DNA from: Dyella_D sp052115385
Lineage (GTDB): Bacteria; Pseudomonadota; Gammaproteobacteria; Xanthomonadales; Rhodanobacteraceae
DNA: 64,000 nt
NCBI RefSeq assembly: GCF_052115385.1
Contig: NZ_JBFRGP010000001.1
Location: 496,001 to 560,000, forward strand
Direction: 5' to 3'
The position numbers and the translations under genes are program-made. Position 1 is the stretch's first letter. Each line of letters opens with the position of its first letter. Shown in pieces: positions 17,478 to 26,970 of the stretch. Under the pieces are notes generated by a model. It was not told the origin of the DNA and ran no database searches. It was given only the letters and a program-made list of their open reading frames with translations.

Positions 17478-17933
17478 TCAGGGCACGACCGCCGTCGCCT
17501 CAACCTCCAGCAGCAAACCTTCGCGCGCCAGCTTGTTCACCTCGACCAAGGTGCTCGCCGGCGGATGCTGCACATCGATGTACTTGTCCCGCGCCGCACG
17601 CAGCGCCTTCAGCTGCGTCATGTCGGTGACATACATGTTGATCTTCACCACGTTGCGGAAGCTCGCGCCCGACGCTTTGAGCGCCGTATCGATATTGGCG
17701 AACACCTGCTCGGCCTGCGCCGCGAAATCGCCGGCGCCGACCAGGTTGCCTTTGGCGTCCAGCGCGATCTGGCCGGAGAGATACAAGGTGCGCGCACCGG
17801 CCGGCACTTCCACCACATGCGTATAGCCGGTGGGCTTGGACAGGCCGGCAGGGTTCAGATAGCGCACATCGGCAGCGTGGGCGGAACCGGCGGACACAAC
17901 AAGGGCGAGACAGCAGGCGGTACGTATGAACAC
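17478..17933 (-). CDS. RidA/YjgF family protein with signal peptide
   Basis: 151 residues. The RidA core is clear (YLSGQIALDAKGNLV, AQAEQVFANIDTALKASG, VVKINMYVTD, RPxx-type end ASTLVEVNKLAREGLLLEVEA). Family members deaminate reactive enamines/imines, usually in the cytoplasm. Here the GTG start at 17933 gives a signal peptide (MFIRTACCLALVVSAGSAHA) with AGGAGT seven bases upstream, so export to the periplasm is predicted. It sits 52 bp after the DUF5690 gene and is probably co-transcribed. The active-site arginine region shows PPASTLVEV without an obvious R, so enzymatic function may differ. Confidence 0.82.
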   Translation of the reverse strand: MFIRTACCLALVVSAGSAHAADVRYLNPAGLSKPTGYTHVVEVPAGARTLYLSGQIALDAKGNLVGAGDFAAQAEQVFANIDTALKASGASFRNVVKINMYVTDMTQLKALRAARDKYIDVQHPPASTLVEVNKLAREGLLLEVEATAVVP

Positions 17934-17985
17934 GGCACACTCCTGGCGCTTGGGGAGAACGCCGATCATAGCCAAGCTGCCGCAT

Positions 17986-19284
17986 TCAGGCCGGCGCGGG
18001 TACGCCAATCGCCACGTGGCGCCGCGCCTTGGCGCGGAAGTACGCCGCCGAGACCAGGGTCACCAGCATGCCGAAGGTCGACAGCAGCACCACCGTCTGC
18101 GCGTAGAACGCGGCCCAGGACAGGTGCATGCCGCCGAACTCCTTGGCCAGGATGATCGCCACGCTGCCCATGTAGCCGCTGGCGTCGGCGATATACATCA
18201 CGAAGCCCACGTTGCCGGTGACGCGGAAGGTCGCCAGCATGCGCTCGAAGAACGTGCTGTTGTACGGCACGTAGGCCAGGTACAGGCCGAAGCCGCTGCC
18301 GCCGATCCAGCCCAGCGGGCTGATCAGGCCGCGCTCGTGCAGCCAGGTGGCCAGCACGGCGGTGGCGAAGCCGCTGAAGATCAGCACGTGGTTGAGCATC
18401 AGCGCGCGGAAGTTGTCGCGCACCGCCATGGTCGCGGCGGTGATCAGCAGCACGGCGACCGCGATCGGCAATTCGGTGGCGGTGAACACCGAGGCATCGC
18501 CGCCGCGGCCGAGGTCCGCCCAGATCTCCGCGGCGAAGTTGTCGCGGAAATCGCGCGCCACGGTCAGCGCCACATAAGCGACCACGATCATGGCCACGCC
18601 CGGCAGGAAGCGCGCCAGGAACGCGCGGCGGGTGGCCGCGTCCATCGGCACGCGCGCATGGCGTTCGGCTACGTCGCCCGCATCCGGTGCGGGCAGGCGT
18701 TCGAGCAGCCACACCGACAGGCACAGCGGCGGCACGAACATGAGGCCGGTGGCGAACGGCATCCAGAACTCGCTTACGCCATGGCGCACCATCAGCCAGG
18801 TGCCCACCGACTTCACCACGCCGGAGCCGACGATAAAGCTGGCGCACATGCACGCGGCCATCAGCTCGGTGCCGCGGCGCCCTTCGAGATAACCGAAGAT
18901 CACGCCCCACACCATGCCCAGCGGCAGGCCGTTGAGAAACAGGCAGGCGATATTCCACGGCGCCGGCAGCAGGGCGAAGCCGAGCAGCGCGAGCCAGGCG
19001 AAGGCGATCAATCCGGCCAGCGCGCGGGCGCGGCTGTGCCGCTGCATCTGCGCGATCCAGGTGATGCCGCGCACCTTGCTCAACATGTAGCCGAACACCT
19101 GGGCGATCACCAGCCACACTTTGTAATCCACGCCGGCGAAGTGCAGGCCGGCGAATTCCGCCGCAGTGAACGGCTTGCGGAAGGCGTACATCGACGCATA
19201 AGCCAGAAAGGCCGCGCCGCCGGCGAGCAGGTTGACCGCCATCGGGGGCAGCGAGGAAGCGGTCGACGGGGAGGGGGAACGCAC
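17986..19284 (-). CDS. DUF5690 family MFS-like membrane transporter
   Basis: 432 residues with about twelve membrane helices. The first helix pair contains YASMYAFRKPFTAAEF, similar to the RKxF region of organophosphate:phosphate antiporters such as GlpT and UhpT, and family-wide blocks LNGLPLGMVWGVIFGYLEGRR and VPYNSTFFERMLATFR are present. Start is GTG at 19284 with AGGACT upstream. It lies next to the C-P lyase cluster, which lacks the usual PhnCDE transporter; transport of an organic phosphorus compound is therefore a reasonable guess, not shown by sequence alone. Confidence 0.75.
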   Translation of the reverse strand: MRSPSPSTASSLPPMAVNLLAGGAAFLAYASMYAFRKPFTAAEFAGLHFAGVDYKVWLVIAQVFGYMLSKVRGITWIAQMQRHSRARALAGLIAFAWLALLGFALLPAPWNIACLFLNGLPLGMVWGVIFGYLEGRRGTELMAACMCASFIVGSGVVKSVGTWLMVRHGVSEFWMPFATGLMFVPPLCLSVWLLERLPAPDAGDVAERHARVPMDAATRRAFLARFLPGVAMIVVAYVALTVARDFRDNFAAEIWADLGRGGDASVFTATELPIAVAVLLITAATMAVRDNFRALMLNHVLIFSGFATAVLATWLHERGLISPLGWIGGSGFGLYLAYVPYNSTFFERMLATFRVTGNVGFVMYIADASGYMGSVAIILAKEFGGMHLSWAAFYAQTVVLLSTFGMLVTLVSAAYFRAKARRHVAIGVPAPA

Positions 19285-19776
19285 GCGAGAGTCCTGCCGG
19301 GGAATAGCCGGCAGGGTGGGCGGCGCAGGTTACAGCGGGATGGCGATACATAGGCGCCGCCGGGCACCTGGCGCAACCAGCCGGAAGTTGCATTGTTCCG
19401 TCCCATCCGCGCGAGCACGATAAGTGTGCGAGCTGGCGGACAGGCATGACGGATAGCGATGTCTACGCGCCCGGCTCGAGCAAGGGGGCGTCGGGCTTTC
19501 CGCGCGGCGGCAGGCACGGCGCAAGGTCCAATCCATGCGGTTGCCGGGACGTTCGTTGGGGAGCGCCGATGGAAGCCGTTTCCATCGCGCGCGGCGAAGC
19601 TTCGTTCGATGCACGCCGGTGTTGCCTGCGCCATGGGCGCCAGGCGTAGCTGCAAAGCGCGCCCCCGAACGATCGGTCTATGTCATCCGCCAGGGCTTGC
19701 CATCGATAGCGCAAGTGCGGTCCCCGGCGATTGCCGCGCGTGGCCGATCGATCGACCAATAGACAGGGGTACCGTC
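19285..19776. other. non-coding leader region of the autotransporter
   Basis: 492 bp between the divergent DUF5690 and autotransporter genes. I see no convincing gene. A short hairpin TGCCGG...CCGGCA lies at about 19293-19313 and CGATCGATCG at about 19747-19756. An in-frame extension of the autotransporter to 19459 lacks coding character. Promoters of both genes must lie here, but none stands out. Confidence 0.5.
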
Positions 19777-22700
19777 ATGAACCGTATTTATCGGCTGGTC
19801 TGGAATCGTTCGCTGCGCTTGCCGCAGGTGGCTTCCGAACTGGCGCATTCACGCCGCAGCGTGTCCGGCGCGGGCATGGCGCGCATCGCACCGGCATGGC
19901 GCCCGTTGGCGCTGGCGATCGGTCTGGCGATGCTTTCCTCGACGGCATGGGGCGCCTGCACTTCCAGCGCCAGCAATATTCCAGCCTGCAGTGCGCCAGG
20001 TGGCGCGGGCATTCCGCAGCGCACGGGTGGCGGCGGCGCCGGTAATGGCAGCGGCGGTGGTGCGAGCGTGTTCAATTCGGGTACCGGCACCACGGACCCG
20101 GTGGTCGGTTCGCCGGCCGCCGCAAACGGCACCGGCGGCGCGGGCGCGGCGGGTACGAGCGCGGGCGGCAGCGGCGGCAGCGTGGGTACTTCCGGCGGCG
20201 GCGTGCTCGATATCACCGCAACGTCAACCGGCGGCGCAGGTGCGAATGGACAGGATGCCCTGAGTTTCGCCAGCGGTGGCGGTGGTGGCGGTGCCGGCGT
20301 GGTCTTCTCGGGCATCCAGTTGAATATCGACCCCGGTGCGATAGCGGTTGGCGGCGCCGGTGGCGCGGGTGGCAACGGCAACGTCGCCTTCAGCTCGAGC
20401 AACGGCGCCGGTGGCGGTGGCGGCGGCGCGGGTGTGCTGGCCAGGGCTGACGACGGCGATCTCCAGATCAACGGCCAGGTCACCGGCGGCGCCGGTGGCG
20501 TGGGCGGTGGCGGCGGCAACAACGGTGGCGGCGGTGCTGGTGGCGACGGCGTACTCGTGCTGGGCCAGAACATTTCGACCACCAATAGCGGCGTCATCAC
20601 CGGCGGCGCCGGTGCGGCGGCCGGTACCGCCACGTTCGACAACTCCGCGCAGGGCGGCAGCGGCGGCGCCGGCGTCAACCTGGTCGGCCAGTTCGCCACG
20701 CTGGAGAACGACGGCAGCATCACCGGCGGCGCGGGTGCCATGGGCGGACAGGGCGGCACCGGCGTGGTGACCTGGGGTGACAACACCATCGTCAACGGCC
20801 CTGGCGGCAGCATCAGCGGCGGGCTCAATCCCGACGGCAGCACGGCGCTGGCGATCCAGTTCAACGGCACCGGCAATGCGCTGACCATGTTCGACGGCGG
20901 CAGCATCGTCGGCGGCATCGACCTGGCGGCCGGCGCGCAGGCGCGCGTGTTCGCGCAGGACGTGAACATGGTGCTGGACAACGCGATCACCCTCGGCGCC
21001 GGTTCCACCATCACCGGCGACATGAACGGCGCGGATGGCCTGCAATTCTCCGGCCCGATTTCCGGCAGCGGCGCATTGGCCGTGACCGGCGCGGGCACGC
21101 TCACGCTTTCCGGTACCGGCACCTATACCGGCGGTACCTCGATCGACGTCGGTTCCATCTTGCAGATCGGCAATGGCGGCACCACCGGTTCGATCGTCGG
21201 CGACGTGCACAACCAGGGCACGCTCGCCTTCAACCGCAGCGATACGGTGGCGCTGGGCGGCGTCATCGACGGCAGCGGCAACCTTGAGCAGGACGGCGCC
21301 GGCACGCTGGTGCTGTCGGGCGTCAATACGTATACCGGTGCCACCACCATCAACAGCGGCACGCTGGCGCTCAGCGGCAACGGCAGCATCGCCAGCTCCA
21401 GCGGCGTGGCGGTGAACGGCACGTTCGATATCAGCGGCACCAGCAGCGGCGCTGCGGTGCAGGCGATCAGCGGGGCCGGCCATATCGTGCTCGGCAACGA
21501 GACGCTTACGCTGACCAATGCCAGCGGCAGTTTCGATGGCCTGCTCAGCGGCAGCGGCGGGCTATCGATCAGCGGCGGTTCGCAGACGCTCACCATCGCG
21601 CAGGCTTATACCGGCGCCACTGGTATCGGCGTCGGTGCCACGCTTGCGCTGACGGGTGCCGGCAGCATCGCCTCGTCGCAGGTCGTATCGGCGGATGGCA
21701 CGTTCGATATTTCGGGCACCACGTCCGGCAGCAGCATCCAGTCGCTTGCGGGTGCCGGCTCGGTGGTGCTGGGCACACAGAACCTGACACTGATCCAGGC
21801 CAATGCGCTGTTCGCCGGAATCATTTCCGGTTCGGGCAATGTCACGCTGGCCGGTGGTTCGGAAACCTTGTCCGGTATCAACACGTACACCGGGCAGACC
21901 AGCATCGATGGCGGCGCCACGCTGGCGCTGAGCGGTGCCGGCAGCATCGCCGCGTCGAGTGGCGTGGTGGATGACGGCAGCTTCGATATCTCTGGGACCA
22001 CCAGCGGTGCCGATATCCGCACTTTGACCGGTAGCGGTTCGGTGTTGCTGGGCGCGCAGTATCTCAATCTCACCAACGCCAGCGGCACCTTCGCGGGCAA
22101 CATCTCGGGCAATGGTGGCCTGAGCATCGCCGGTGGTACGCAGACGTTGAGTGGCGCCAACACGTATACGGGCCAGACCACGGTCGCCAACGGCGCTACG
22201 CTCGCGCTTACTGGCACGGGCAGCATCGCGGACTCCGCCGGCGTGCTGTTGAACGGCGGCACATTCGATATCGCAGGCACCAGCCTGGGTGCGTCGATCA
22301 CGCGTCTTGCCGGCAACGGCAATGTCACGCTCGGTGCGGAAACGCTCACCTTGACCAACGGCGGCGGCACCTATGCCGGCGTGATCGGCGGCAGCGGCGG
22401 ATTGACCGTCAGCGGCGGCGCGCAGACGCTTTCGGGCGTGCAGGCCTACACCGGCGCGACCAGCATCGGCAGCGGTGCGACGCTGGCATTGAGCGGACCG
22501 GGCAGCATCGCTGCGTCGAGTGGCGTGGCGAGCGACGGCACGTTCGATATCTCCGGCACCAGCAGTGGCGCCAGCATCCGCGCGCTCACCGGCAGCGGTA
22601 CGGTCAACCTCGGTGCGCAGAACCTCACGCTGACCCAGGCCAGCGGTAGCTTCAGTGGCGCCATCGGCAGCACCGGCGGCGTCGAGATCAGCGCTGGCAC

Positions 22701-25700
22701 GCAGACCCTGAGCGGCAACAACAGCTACACCGGCGCCACCACGATCGACAGCGGCGCCACGCTGGCGTTGAGCGGTTCCGGTGGCATCGCGTCGTCCAGC
22801 GGTGTGGCGAACGACGGTACGTTCGATATCGCCGGCACCACCGCCGGCGCGAGCATCCAGCAGCTTTCCGGCAGCGGCGCCGTCACGCTCGGTGCGCAGA
22901 CGCTCACCATCGCCAACGCCGGCGGTTCGTTCGGCGGCATCATCTCCGGCACGGGCGGGCTCACGGTCGCGGGCGGCGCGCAGTTCCTCGGCGGCGTCAA
23001 CACGTACAGCGGCCTGACCACCATCGATGGCGGCGGGGTGCTGGCCTTGTCCGGCAACGGCAGCATCGCCGCATCCAGCGGCGTGCTGGCGAATGGCTTG
23101 TTCGACATCGCCGGCACGACCAGCGGCGCATCCATCGCCAGCCTTGGCGGCAGCGGCGCCGGCAGCCAGGTGAATCTGGGCCTGCGCACGCTGACGCTGA
23201 CCCAGGCCAGCGGCAACTTCGGCGGCAGCATCGGTGGCGCTGGCGACCTGGTACTTGCCGGCGGCACGCAGTCCCTCGGTGGCAACAACACGTATACGGG
23301 CGCCACGACCATCCAGTCGGGTGCGACGCTGGCGTTGACCGGCACGGGCAGCATCGCGGCGTCGAGTGGCGTGGCGAACGGCGGGACGTTCGATATCTCG
23401 GGTACCAGCGCAGGCGCCAGCATCAAGGCCTTGACCGGCAACGGCGGAGTGAATCTCGGTGCGCAGACGCTGACGCTGACCAATGCGAGCGGCAGCTATG
23501 ACGGCGTGATGGCGGGGGCCGGCGGCGTCGCCATCGCCGGCGGCACGCAGGTGTTCAGCGCTACGCAGTCGTATACCGGCCAGACCATGGTAGGCACCGG
23601 TGCCATGCTCACCTTGACCGGGGCCGGCAGCATTGCTTCCTCCGGCGCGGTGACGGTCGATGGCACGCTCGACGTGACCGCGACCAGCAGCGGCGCCACC
23701 ATCCAGGGCTTGAGCGGTGGCGGTGCGGTGAGTCTCGGCAGCCAGCCGCTTACGTTGGCTGGCAGTGGCCAGTTCGCCGGCGGGATATCCGGTGCCGGCG
23801 GCTTGAATGTCACCGGCGCGCAGACGCTGTCGGGCAGCAACACCTATACCGGTGCCACCGCGATCAATGGCGGCTCTCTTTCGCTGCAAGGGGCGGGCAG
23901 TATCGCGACGTCCAGCGGGCTTACGCTGACCAGCGGCACCTTCGATATTTCGGCCGCCGGCAGCGGTGCGACGGTGGCCAACCTCACCGGCAGCGGCAGC
24001 GTGAATCTCGGCGGCAACGTGCTGAATATCGCGCAGGCCACCGGCACGTTCGACGGCATCATCGGCGGCACCGGCGGACTGACCCTGAGCGGTGGCACGC
24101 AGACGCTTACCGGGGTGAACACCTATACCGGCGCGACCACCATCAACGGCGCCACGCTCGCGCTGCAGGGCAATGGCAGCATCGCGGCGTCGAGCGGCGT
24201 CACGCTCGCCAATGGCAATCTAGATATCTCGGCGACGACATCCGGCGCGTCGATCGCCGGGCTTGCCGGAACCGGCAGCGTGAATCTCGGCGGCCAGCCG
24301 CTGACCATCACGCAAGGCAATGGCACGTTCGGCGGCGTGATCGGCGGCGCAGGCGCGCTCACCGTGAGCGGCGGCACACAGACGCTCAGTGGCGCCAATA
24401 CCTATACCGGCGCGACCACCGTCACCGGCGGCACGCTGGCGCTCACCGGCGGCGGCTCGCTGGTGCCGGCGACGGTGCTTGCCTTGAACGGCAGCGGTGC
24501 AGCATTCGATATCTCCGCGGCCGGCGCGCAGACCATCGCTTCGCTGGCCGGCGTCACGGGCAGCCGCGTGGCGCTAGGCGGCAATACCTTGAACCTCGGC
24601 AGCGGCACGTTTGCGGGCAGCTTCACGGGTAGCGGCATTTTGAACAAGCAGGGCAGCGCCGTGCTTACCGTCAACGGCGACAGCAGTGCCTTCACCGGCA
24701 CGACCAACGTCACCGCGGGCACGCTCGCCGTGGGCGATGCGAGTTCGCCAACTGCGGTGCTGGGCGGCAATGTAGTGGTGAGCGCGCAAGGCAAGCTGCA
24801 GGGCCATGGCAGCATCGGCGGCAGTGTGACCAACAACGGCATGGTGGCGCCAGGCGGATCCATCGGCACGCTGGCGGTCGCCGGCAACTATGTGCAGGCG
24901 GTCGGCGGAACGCTTTCGATCGAGGTCAGCCCCACCGATGCCTCGCTGCTGAAGGTCGGCGGCAATGCCAACCTGGGTGGCACGCTGGCGCTGACCTACG
25001 ACCCGGGCACCTACACCGCGCACCAGTACACCATCCTCACTGCGGGTGGCAGCGTCACTGGCACCTTCGGCAATGTCACCAGCACGTTTGCCAATGGCGC
25101 CGCCCTGGGCACGCTTACGCCTGCCGTCACCTATGGCGCGAACCAGGTCGGCCTGAGCCTGGCGACGCCCAGCGCTCCCGGCGCGCCCAGCGGCCCGGTG
25201 GTGATCGCACCGACGCAGACCTCCAACTACGCCGCGCTCGGCACCGCCGCGCTGCTGCGCGCGCAATCCGCCAACGCAGCGCTGGTGGACAGTGCGGTGC
25301 TCGACGACAAATCGCGCAAGGGCGACGGCCTGTGGGTGACCGCGGCCGGTGCAGGCACCGATATCGAAAGCCGCAGCGGCCAGCCCGGTTTTCATATGAA
25401 CCAGTACGGCTTGATGATGGGTGTGGATCGCCCATGGGGCGACGCCACCGTCGGCATCGCCGCGGGTTTCTCGCACAGCAACCTGCGCGAGAACGTCACC
25501 GGCGATACCGCGCAGACCGACACCGTGCGCCTCGCCCTTTACGGCGCGCAGCCGCTCGGCGCGTTGCGTTTGTCCGGCAGCGTCGGCTATGCGTTCGACG
25601 ACCTGTCGCAGAAGCGCAACTTCGCCGGCATCGGCGTGGCCGAAGGCGATCACGTGGGGCACGAGTTCACCGCGGCGCTGCAGGCGGCGATGCCCATCGC

Positions 25701-26136
25701 CGTCGGCGGCGGCACGCTGACGCCGAGCGTCGGTGCGCGCTATGCCTACTTCCATGGCAATGCTTTTGGCGAAGACGGTGCGCGTGGGCAGAACCTGCGC
25801 GTGGGCGCGGACAGCGCGCGCAGCCTGCAACCTTATGTGGGTCTCAAGTTCGACCAGTCCTTCGACCACGACGGCAAGCCGCTCGATCTGCAACTGCGCG
25901 CCGGCTACGCCACCGAAACCGCCGGCCGCCATCGCGGCGTAACGGTAGCCGCGCAGGATGGCAGCTTGTTCGCCGCACCCGGCACGGATCTGCCGCGCTC
26001 GTACGCGACGCTGGGGGCGAGTGTGGTGATGCATCCGACCAAGGCGTCGACTTTGTCGTTGAGCTACGACGCGTTGATCAACGTGGGACATGCGTCGGCG
26101 CAGGCGGCGTCAGTGACTTTCAGCTATCGGTTCTGA
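19777..26136 (+). CDS. large repeat-containing autotransporter adhesin-type protein
   Basis: 2119 residues, type Va autotransporter. The start MNRIYRLVWNRSLRLPQVAS is an extended signal peptide region (ESPR) followed by a classical signal ending near STAWGA. Residues about 70-380 are very glycine-rich (GGAGG, GGGGGAG). About 445-1640 hold twelve to thirteen copies of a repeat of mostly 93 residues, each with NTYTGATTI...LALSGxGSIA...GTFDISGT, matching autotransporter-associated beta-strand repeats. A spacer (PGAPSGPVVIAPT) leads to the C-terminal beta-barrel (about 1848-2119) ending FSYRF. It is expected to be a surface beta-helix involved in adhesion or biofilm; no protease or toxin motif is visible. 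Confidence 0.93.
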   Translation: MNRIYRLVWNRSLRLPQVASELAHSRRSVSGAGMARIAPAWRPLALAIGLAMLSSTAWGACTSSASNIPACSAPGGAGIPQRTGGGGAGNGSGGGASVFNSGTGTTDPVVGSPAAANGTGGAGAAGTSAGGSGGSVGTSGGGVLDITATSTGGAGANGQDALSFASGGGGGGAGVVFSGIQLNIDPGAIAVGGAGGAGGNGNVAFSSSNGAGGGGGGAGVLARADDGDLQINGQVTGGAGGVGGGGGNNGGGGAGGDGVLVLGQNISTTNSGVITGGAGAAAGTATFDNSAQGGSGGAGVNLVGQFATLENDGSITGGAGAMGGQGGTGVVTWGDNTIVNGPGGSISGGLNPDGSTALAIQFNGTGNALTMFDGGSIVGGIDLAAGAQARVFAQDVNMVLDNAITLGAGSTITGDMNGADGLQFSGPISGSGALAVTGAGTLTLSGTGTYTGGTSIDVGSILQIGNGGTTGSIVGDVHNQGTLAFNRSDTVALGGVIDGSGNLEQDGAGTLVLSGVNTYTGATTINSGTLALSGNGSIASSSGVAVNGTFDISGTSSGAAVQAISGAGHIVLGNETLTLTNASGSFDGLLSGSGGLSISGGSQTLTIAQAYTGATGIGVGATLALTGAGSIASSQVVSADGTFDISGTTSGSSIQSLAGAGSVVLGTQNLTLIQANALFAGIISGSGNVTLAGGSETLSGINTYTGQTSIDGGATLALSGAGSIAASSGVVDDGSFDISGTTSGADIRTLTGSGSVLLGAQYLNLTNASGTFAGNISGNGGLSIAGGTQTLSGANTYTGQTTVANGATLALTGTGSIADSAGVLLNGGTFDIAGTSLGASITRLAGNGNVTLGAETLTLTNGGGTYAGVIGGSGGLTVSGGAQTLSGVQAYTGATSIGSGATLALSGPGSIAASSGVASDGTFDISGTSSGASIRALTGSGTVNLGAQNLTLTQASGSFSGAIGSTGGVEISAGTQTLSGNNSYTGATTIDSGATLALSGSGGIASSSGVANDGTFDIAGTTAGASIQQLSGSGAVTLGAQTLTIANAGGSFGGIISGTGGLTVAGGAQFLGGVNTYSGLTTIDGGGVLALSGNGSIAASSGVLANGLFDIAGTTSGASIASLGGSGAGSQVNLGLRTLTLTQASGNFGGSIGGAGDLVLAGGTQSLGGNNTYTGATTIQSGATLALTGTGSIAASSGVANGGTFDISGTSAGASIKALTGNGGVNLGAQTLTLTNASGSYDGVMAGAGGVAIAGGTQVFSATQSYTGQTMVGTGAMLTLTGAGSIASSGAVTVDGTLDVTATSSGATIQGLSGGGAVSLGSQPLTLAGSGQFAGGISGAGGLNVTGAQTLSGSNTYTGATAINGGSLSLQGAGSIATSSGLTLTSGTFDISAAGSGATVANLTGSGSVNLGGNVLNIAQATGTFDGIIGGTGGLTLSGGTQTLTGVNTYTGATTINGATLALQGNGSIAASSGVTLANGNLDISATTSGASIAGLAGTGSVNLGGQPLTITQGNGTFGGVIGGAGALTVSGGTQTLSGANTYTGATTVTGGTLALTGGGSLVPATVLALNGSGAAFDISAAGAQTIASLAGVTGSRVALGGNTLNLGSGTFAGSFTGSGILNKQGSAVLTVNGDSSAFTGTTNVTAGTLAVGDASSPTAVLGGNVVVSAQGKLQGHGSIGGSVTNNGMVAPGGSIGTLAVAGNYVQAVGGTLSIEVSPTDASLLKVGGNANLGGTLALTYDPGTYTAHQYTILTAGGSVTGTFGNVTSTFANGAALGTLTPAVTYGANQVGLSLATPSAPGAPSGPVVIAPTQTSNYAALGTAALLRAQSANAALVDSAVLDDKSRKGDGLWVTAAGAGTDIESRSGQPGFHMNQYGLMMGVDRPWGDATVGIAAGFSHSNLRENVTGDTAQTDTVRLALYGAQPLGALRLSGSVGYAFDDLSQKRNFAGIGVAEGDHVGHEFTAALQAAMPIAVGGGTLTPSVGARYAYFHGNAFGEDGARGQNLRVGADSARSLQPYVGLKFDQSFDHDGKPLDLQLRAGYATETAGRHRGVTVAAQDGSLFAAPGTDLPRSYATLGASVVMHPTKASTLSLSYDALINVGHASAQAASVTFSYRF
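21118..24680 (+). repeat. tandem 279-bp repeats within the autotransporter gene
   Basis: The NTYTG-type motif recurs at 21118, 21325, 21601, 21880, 22159, 22441, 22720, 22999, 23287, 23566, 23839, 24118 and 24397. After a short first interval (207 bp), spacings are 276, 279, 279, 282, 279, 279, 288, 279, 273, 279 and 279 bp. All differ by multiples of three, so the frame is kept. Units are diverged in sequence, most conserved around the GSIAxSSGV and GTFDISGT segments. Confidence 0.92.
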
Positions 26137-26445
26137 GGCGATGATGGTCCGGATGGATTTGCATCCGGACGACTGGGGTGAGTTTCTGCCCACGCCGAAG
26201 CCGGAAACGAATCGCGTCGACATCCAATGGATCGGCGCTGCCGACAAAGTGGCGTGCTGCCCGGCGAAGTGGCCTTACGAACAACCGCAGTGCATGGCGG
26301 TTCCGCCATGGCGAGCGTGGCTGCTTCGCGCCGCCGCTCCTTATTTTGAGTTCCTTGAGCTTTTTAATAGCCATTAATTGGCTCGTTCGTCTTTATTATC
26401 AATCAATTTGTTGACAGTAAACATATGTGTTGATATTCATCTCCC
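26137..26445. other. intergenic region after the autotransporter with hairpins and an AT-rich patch
   Basis: A hairpin GTCCGGATG/CATCCGGAC (26147-26170) follows the stop codon and may end transcription, though without a T-run. The last 100 bp are unusually AT-rich for this genome, with a small hairpin AGCCA-TTAAT-TGGCT (26369-26383) and the arsR promoter. A 78-codon ORF at 26141-26377 has no ribosome site or recognisable feature and is not called. Confidence 0.5.
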
Positions 26446-26454
26446 ATGATGAAT
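26411..26454 (+). promoter_or_regulatory. arsR promoter with overlapping operator, probably leaderless
   Basis: TTGACA (26411-26416), a 17-bp spacer and TATTCA (26434-26439) form a good sigma-70 promoter. The predicted start of transcription falls on or next to the ATG at 26446, and no ribosome site is present. Inverted repeats ACATATGT (26421-26428) and ATTCAT/ATGAAT (26435-26454) overlap the promoter and could bind the ArsR-type repressor. Confidence 0.6.
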
Positions 26455-26892
26455 ATCCAGCAGCTCCTGCACCTGGTCGACGCAACCGGCGACAACCCCG
26501 AACTCGCCCAGGAACGCCTCAACCAGGTGTTCTTCGCACTCTCCGACCCGGTTCGCCGGGACATCCTGGAGCGCCTGGACGGGCAGGCGCTGCTCGTGTC
26601 CGAAATCGCCGCGGCATTCGAGATCTCGCTGCAGGCGGTCTCGCGCCATATCCAGGTGCTGGTGCGCACCGGCCTGATCCAGCAGGAACGCACCGGCAGG
26701 ATCAGCCGCTGCAGCCTGGATGCCGGCCCTATGCTGGAAGCGGCGGTGTGGATGAACCGCTACAGCAAGTATTGGCAGCAGCAGTTCGACCTGCTCGCCG
26801 TCACCCTGGCGGATATCGACGAGCGCCGCGCCGCGGCGCCGGCGAAGCCCGCGCGCAAGGCAGCGAAGAAACGCACGCCAGGCAGAAAGTAG
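26446..26892 (+). CDS. ArsR-family winged-helix repressor
   Basis: 148 residues. The helix-turn-helix is about residues 25-95 (FFALSDPVRRDILERLDGQ, SEIAAAFEISLQAVSRHIQV, LIQQERTGRISRCSLD). The C-terminus is long and basic (KPARKAAKKRTPGRK). No metal-binding cysteine motif is present, so it is more likely a redox, organic-ligand or metal-independent member of the family. It is followed by two DUF899 genes on the same strand and probably controls them and itself. A second ATG directly follows the first. Confidence 0.88.
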   Translation: MMNIQQLLHLVDATGDNPELAQERLNQVFFALSDPVRRDILERLDGQALLVSEIAAAFEISLQAVSRHIQVLVRTGLIQQERTGRISRCSLDAGPMLEAAVWMNRYSKYWQQQFDLLAVTLADIDERRAAAPAKPARKAAKKRTPGRK

Positions 26893-26970
26893 ACGCGCCG
26901 CGCCGGCGCGCACGCAGCACACCTTCTTCATGCAAGCCGCAACTCCCCCCTTTATCCCGAGGTAATGGTC

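Noticed and set aside
19459..19776. N-terminal extension of the autotransporter
   Set aside because: The ATG at 19777 begins a textbook ESPR signal peptide; the upstream part has no ribosome site or coding character.
20224..23889. Long - strand frames opposite the autotransporter
   Set aside because: Repetitive composition mirrors the coding repeats of the other strand; no start signal or domain.
21118..24680. CRISPR-like periodic repeats
   Set aside because: Period of 279 bp, diverged units and an open frame through all of them show protein repeats, not a CRISPR array.
26141..26377. 78-codon ORF after the autotransporter
   Set aside because: Begins inside a hairpin, lacks a ribosome site and recognisable sequence.
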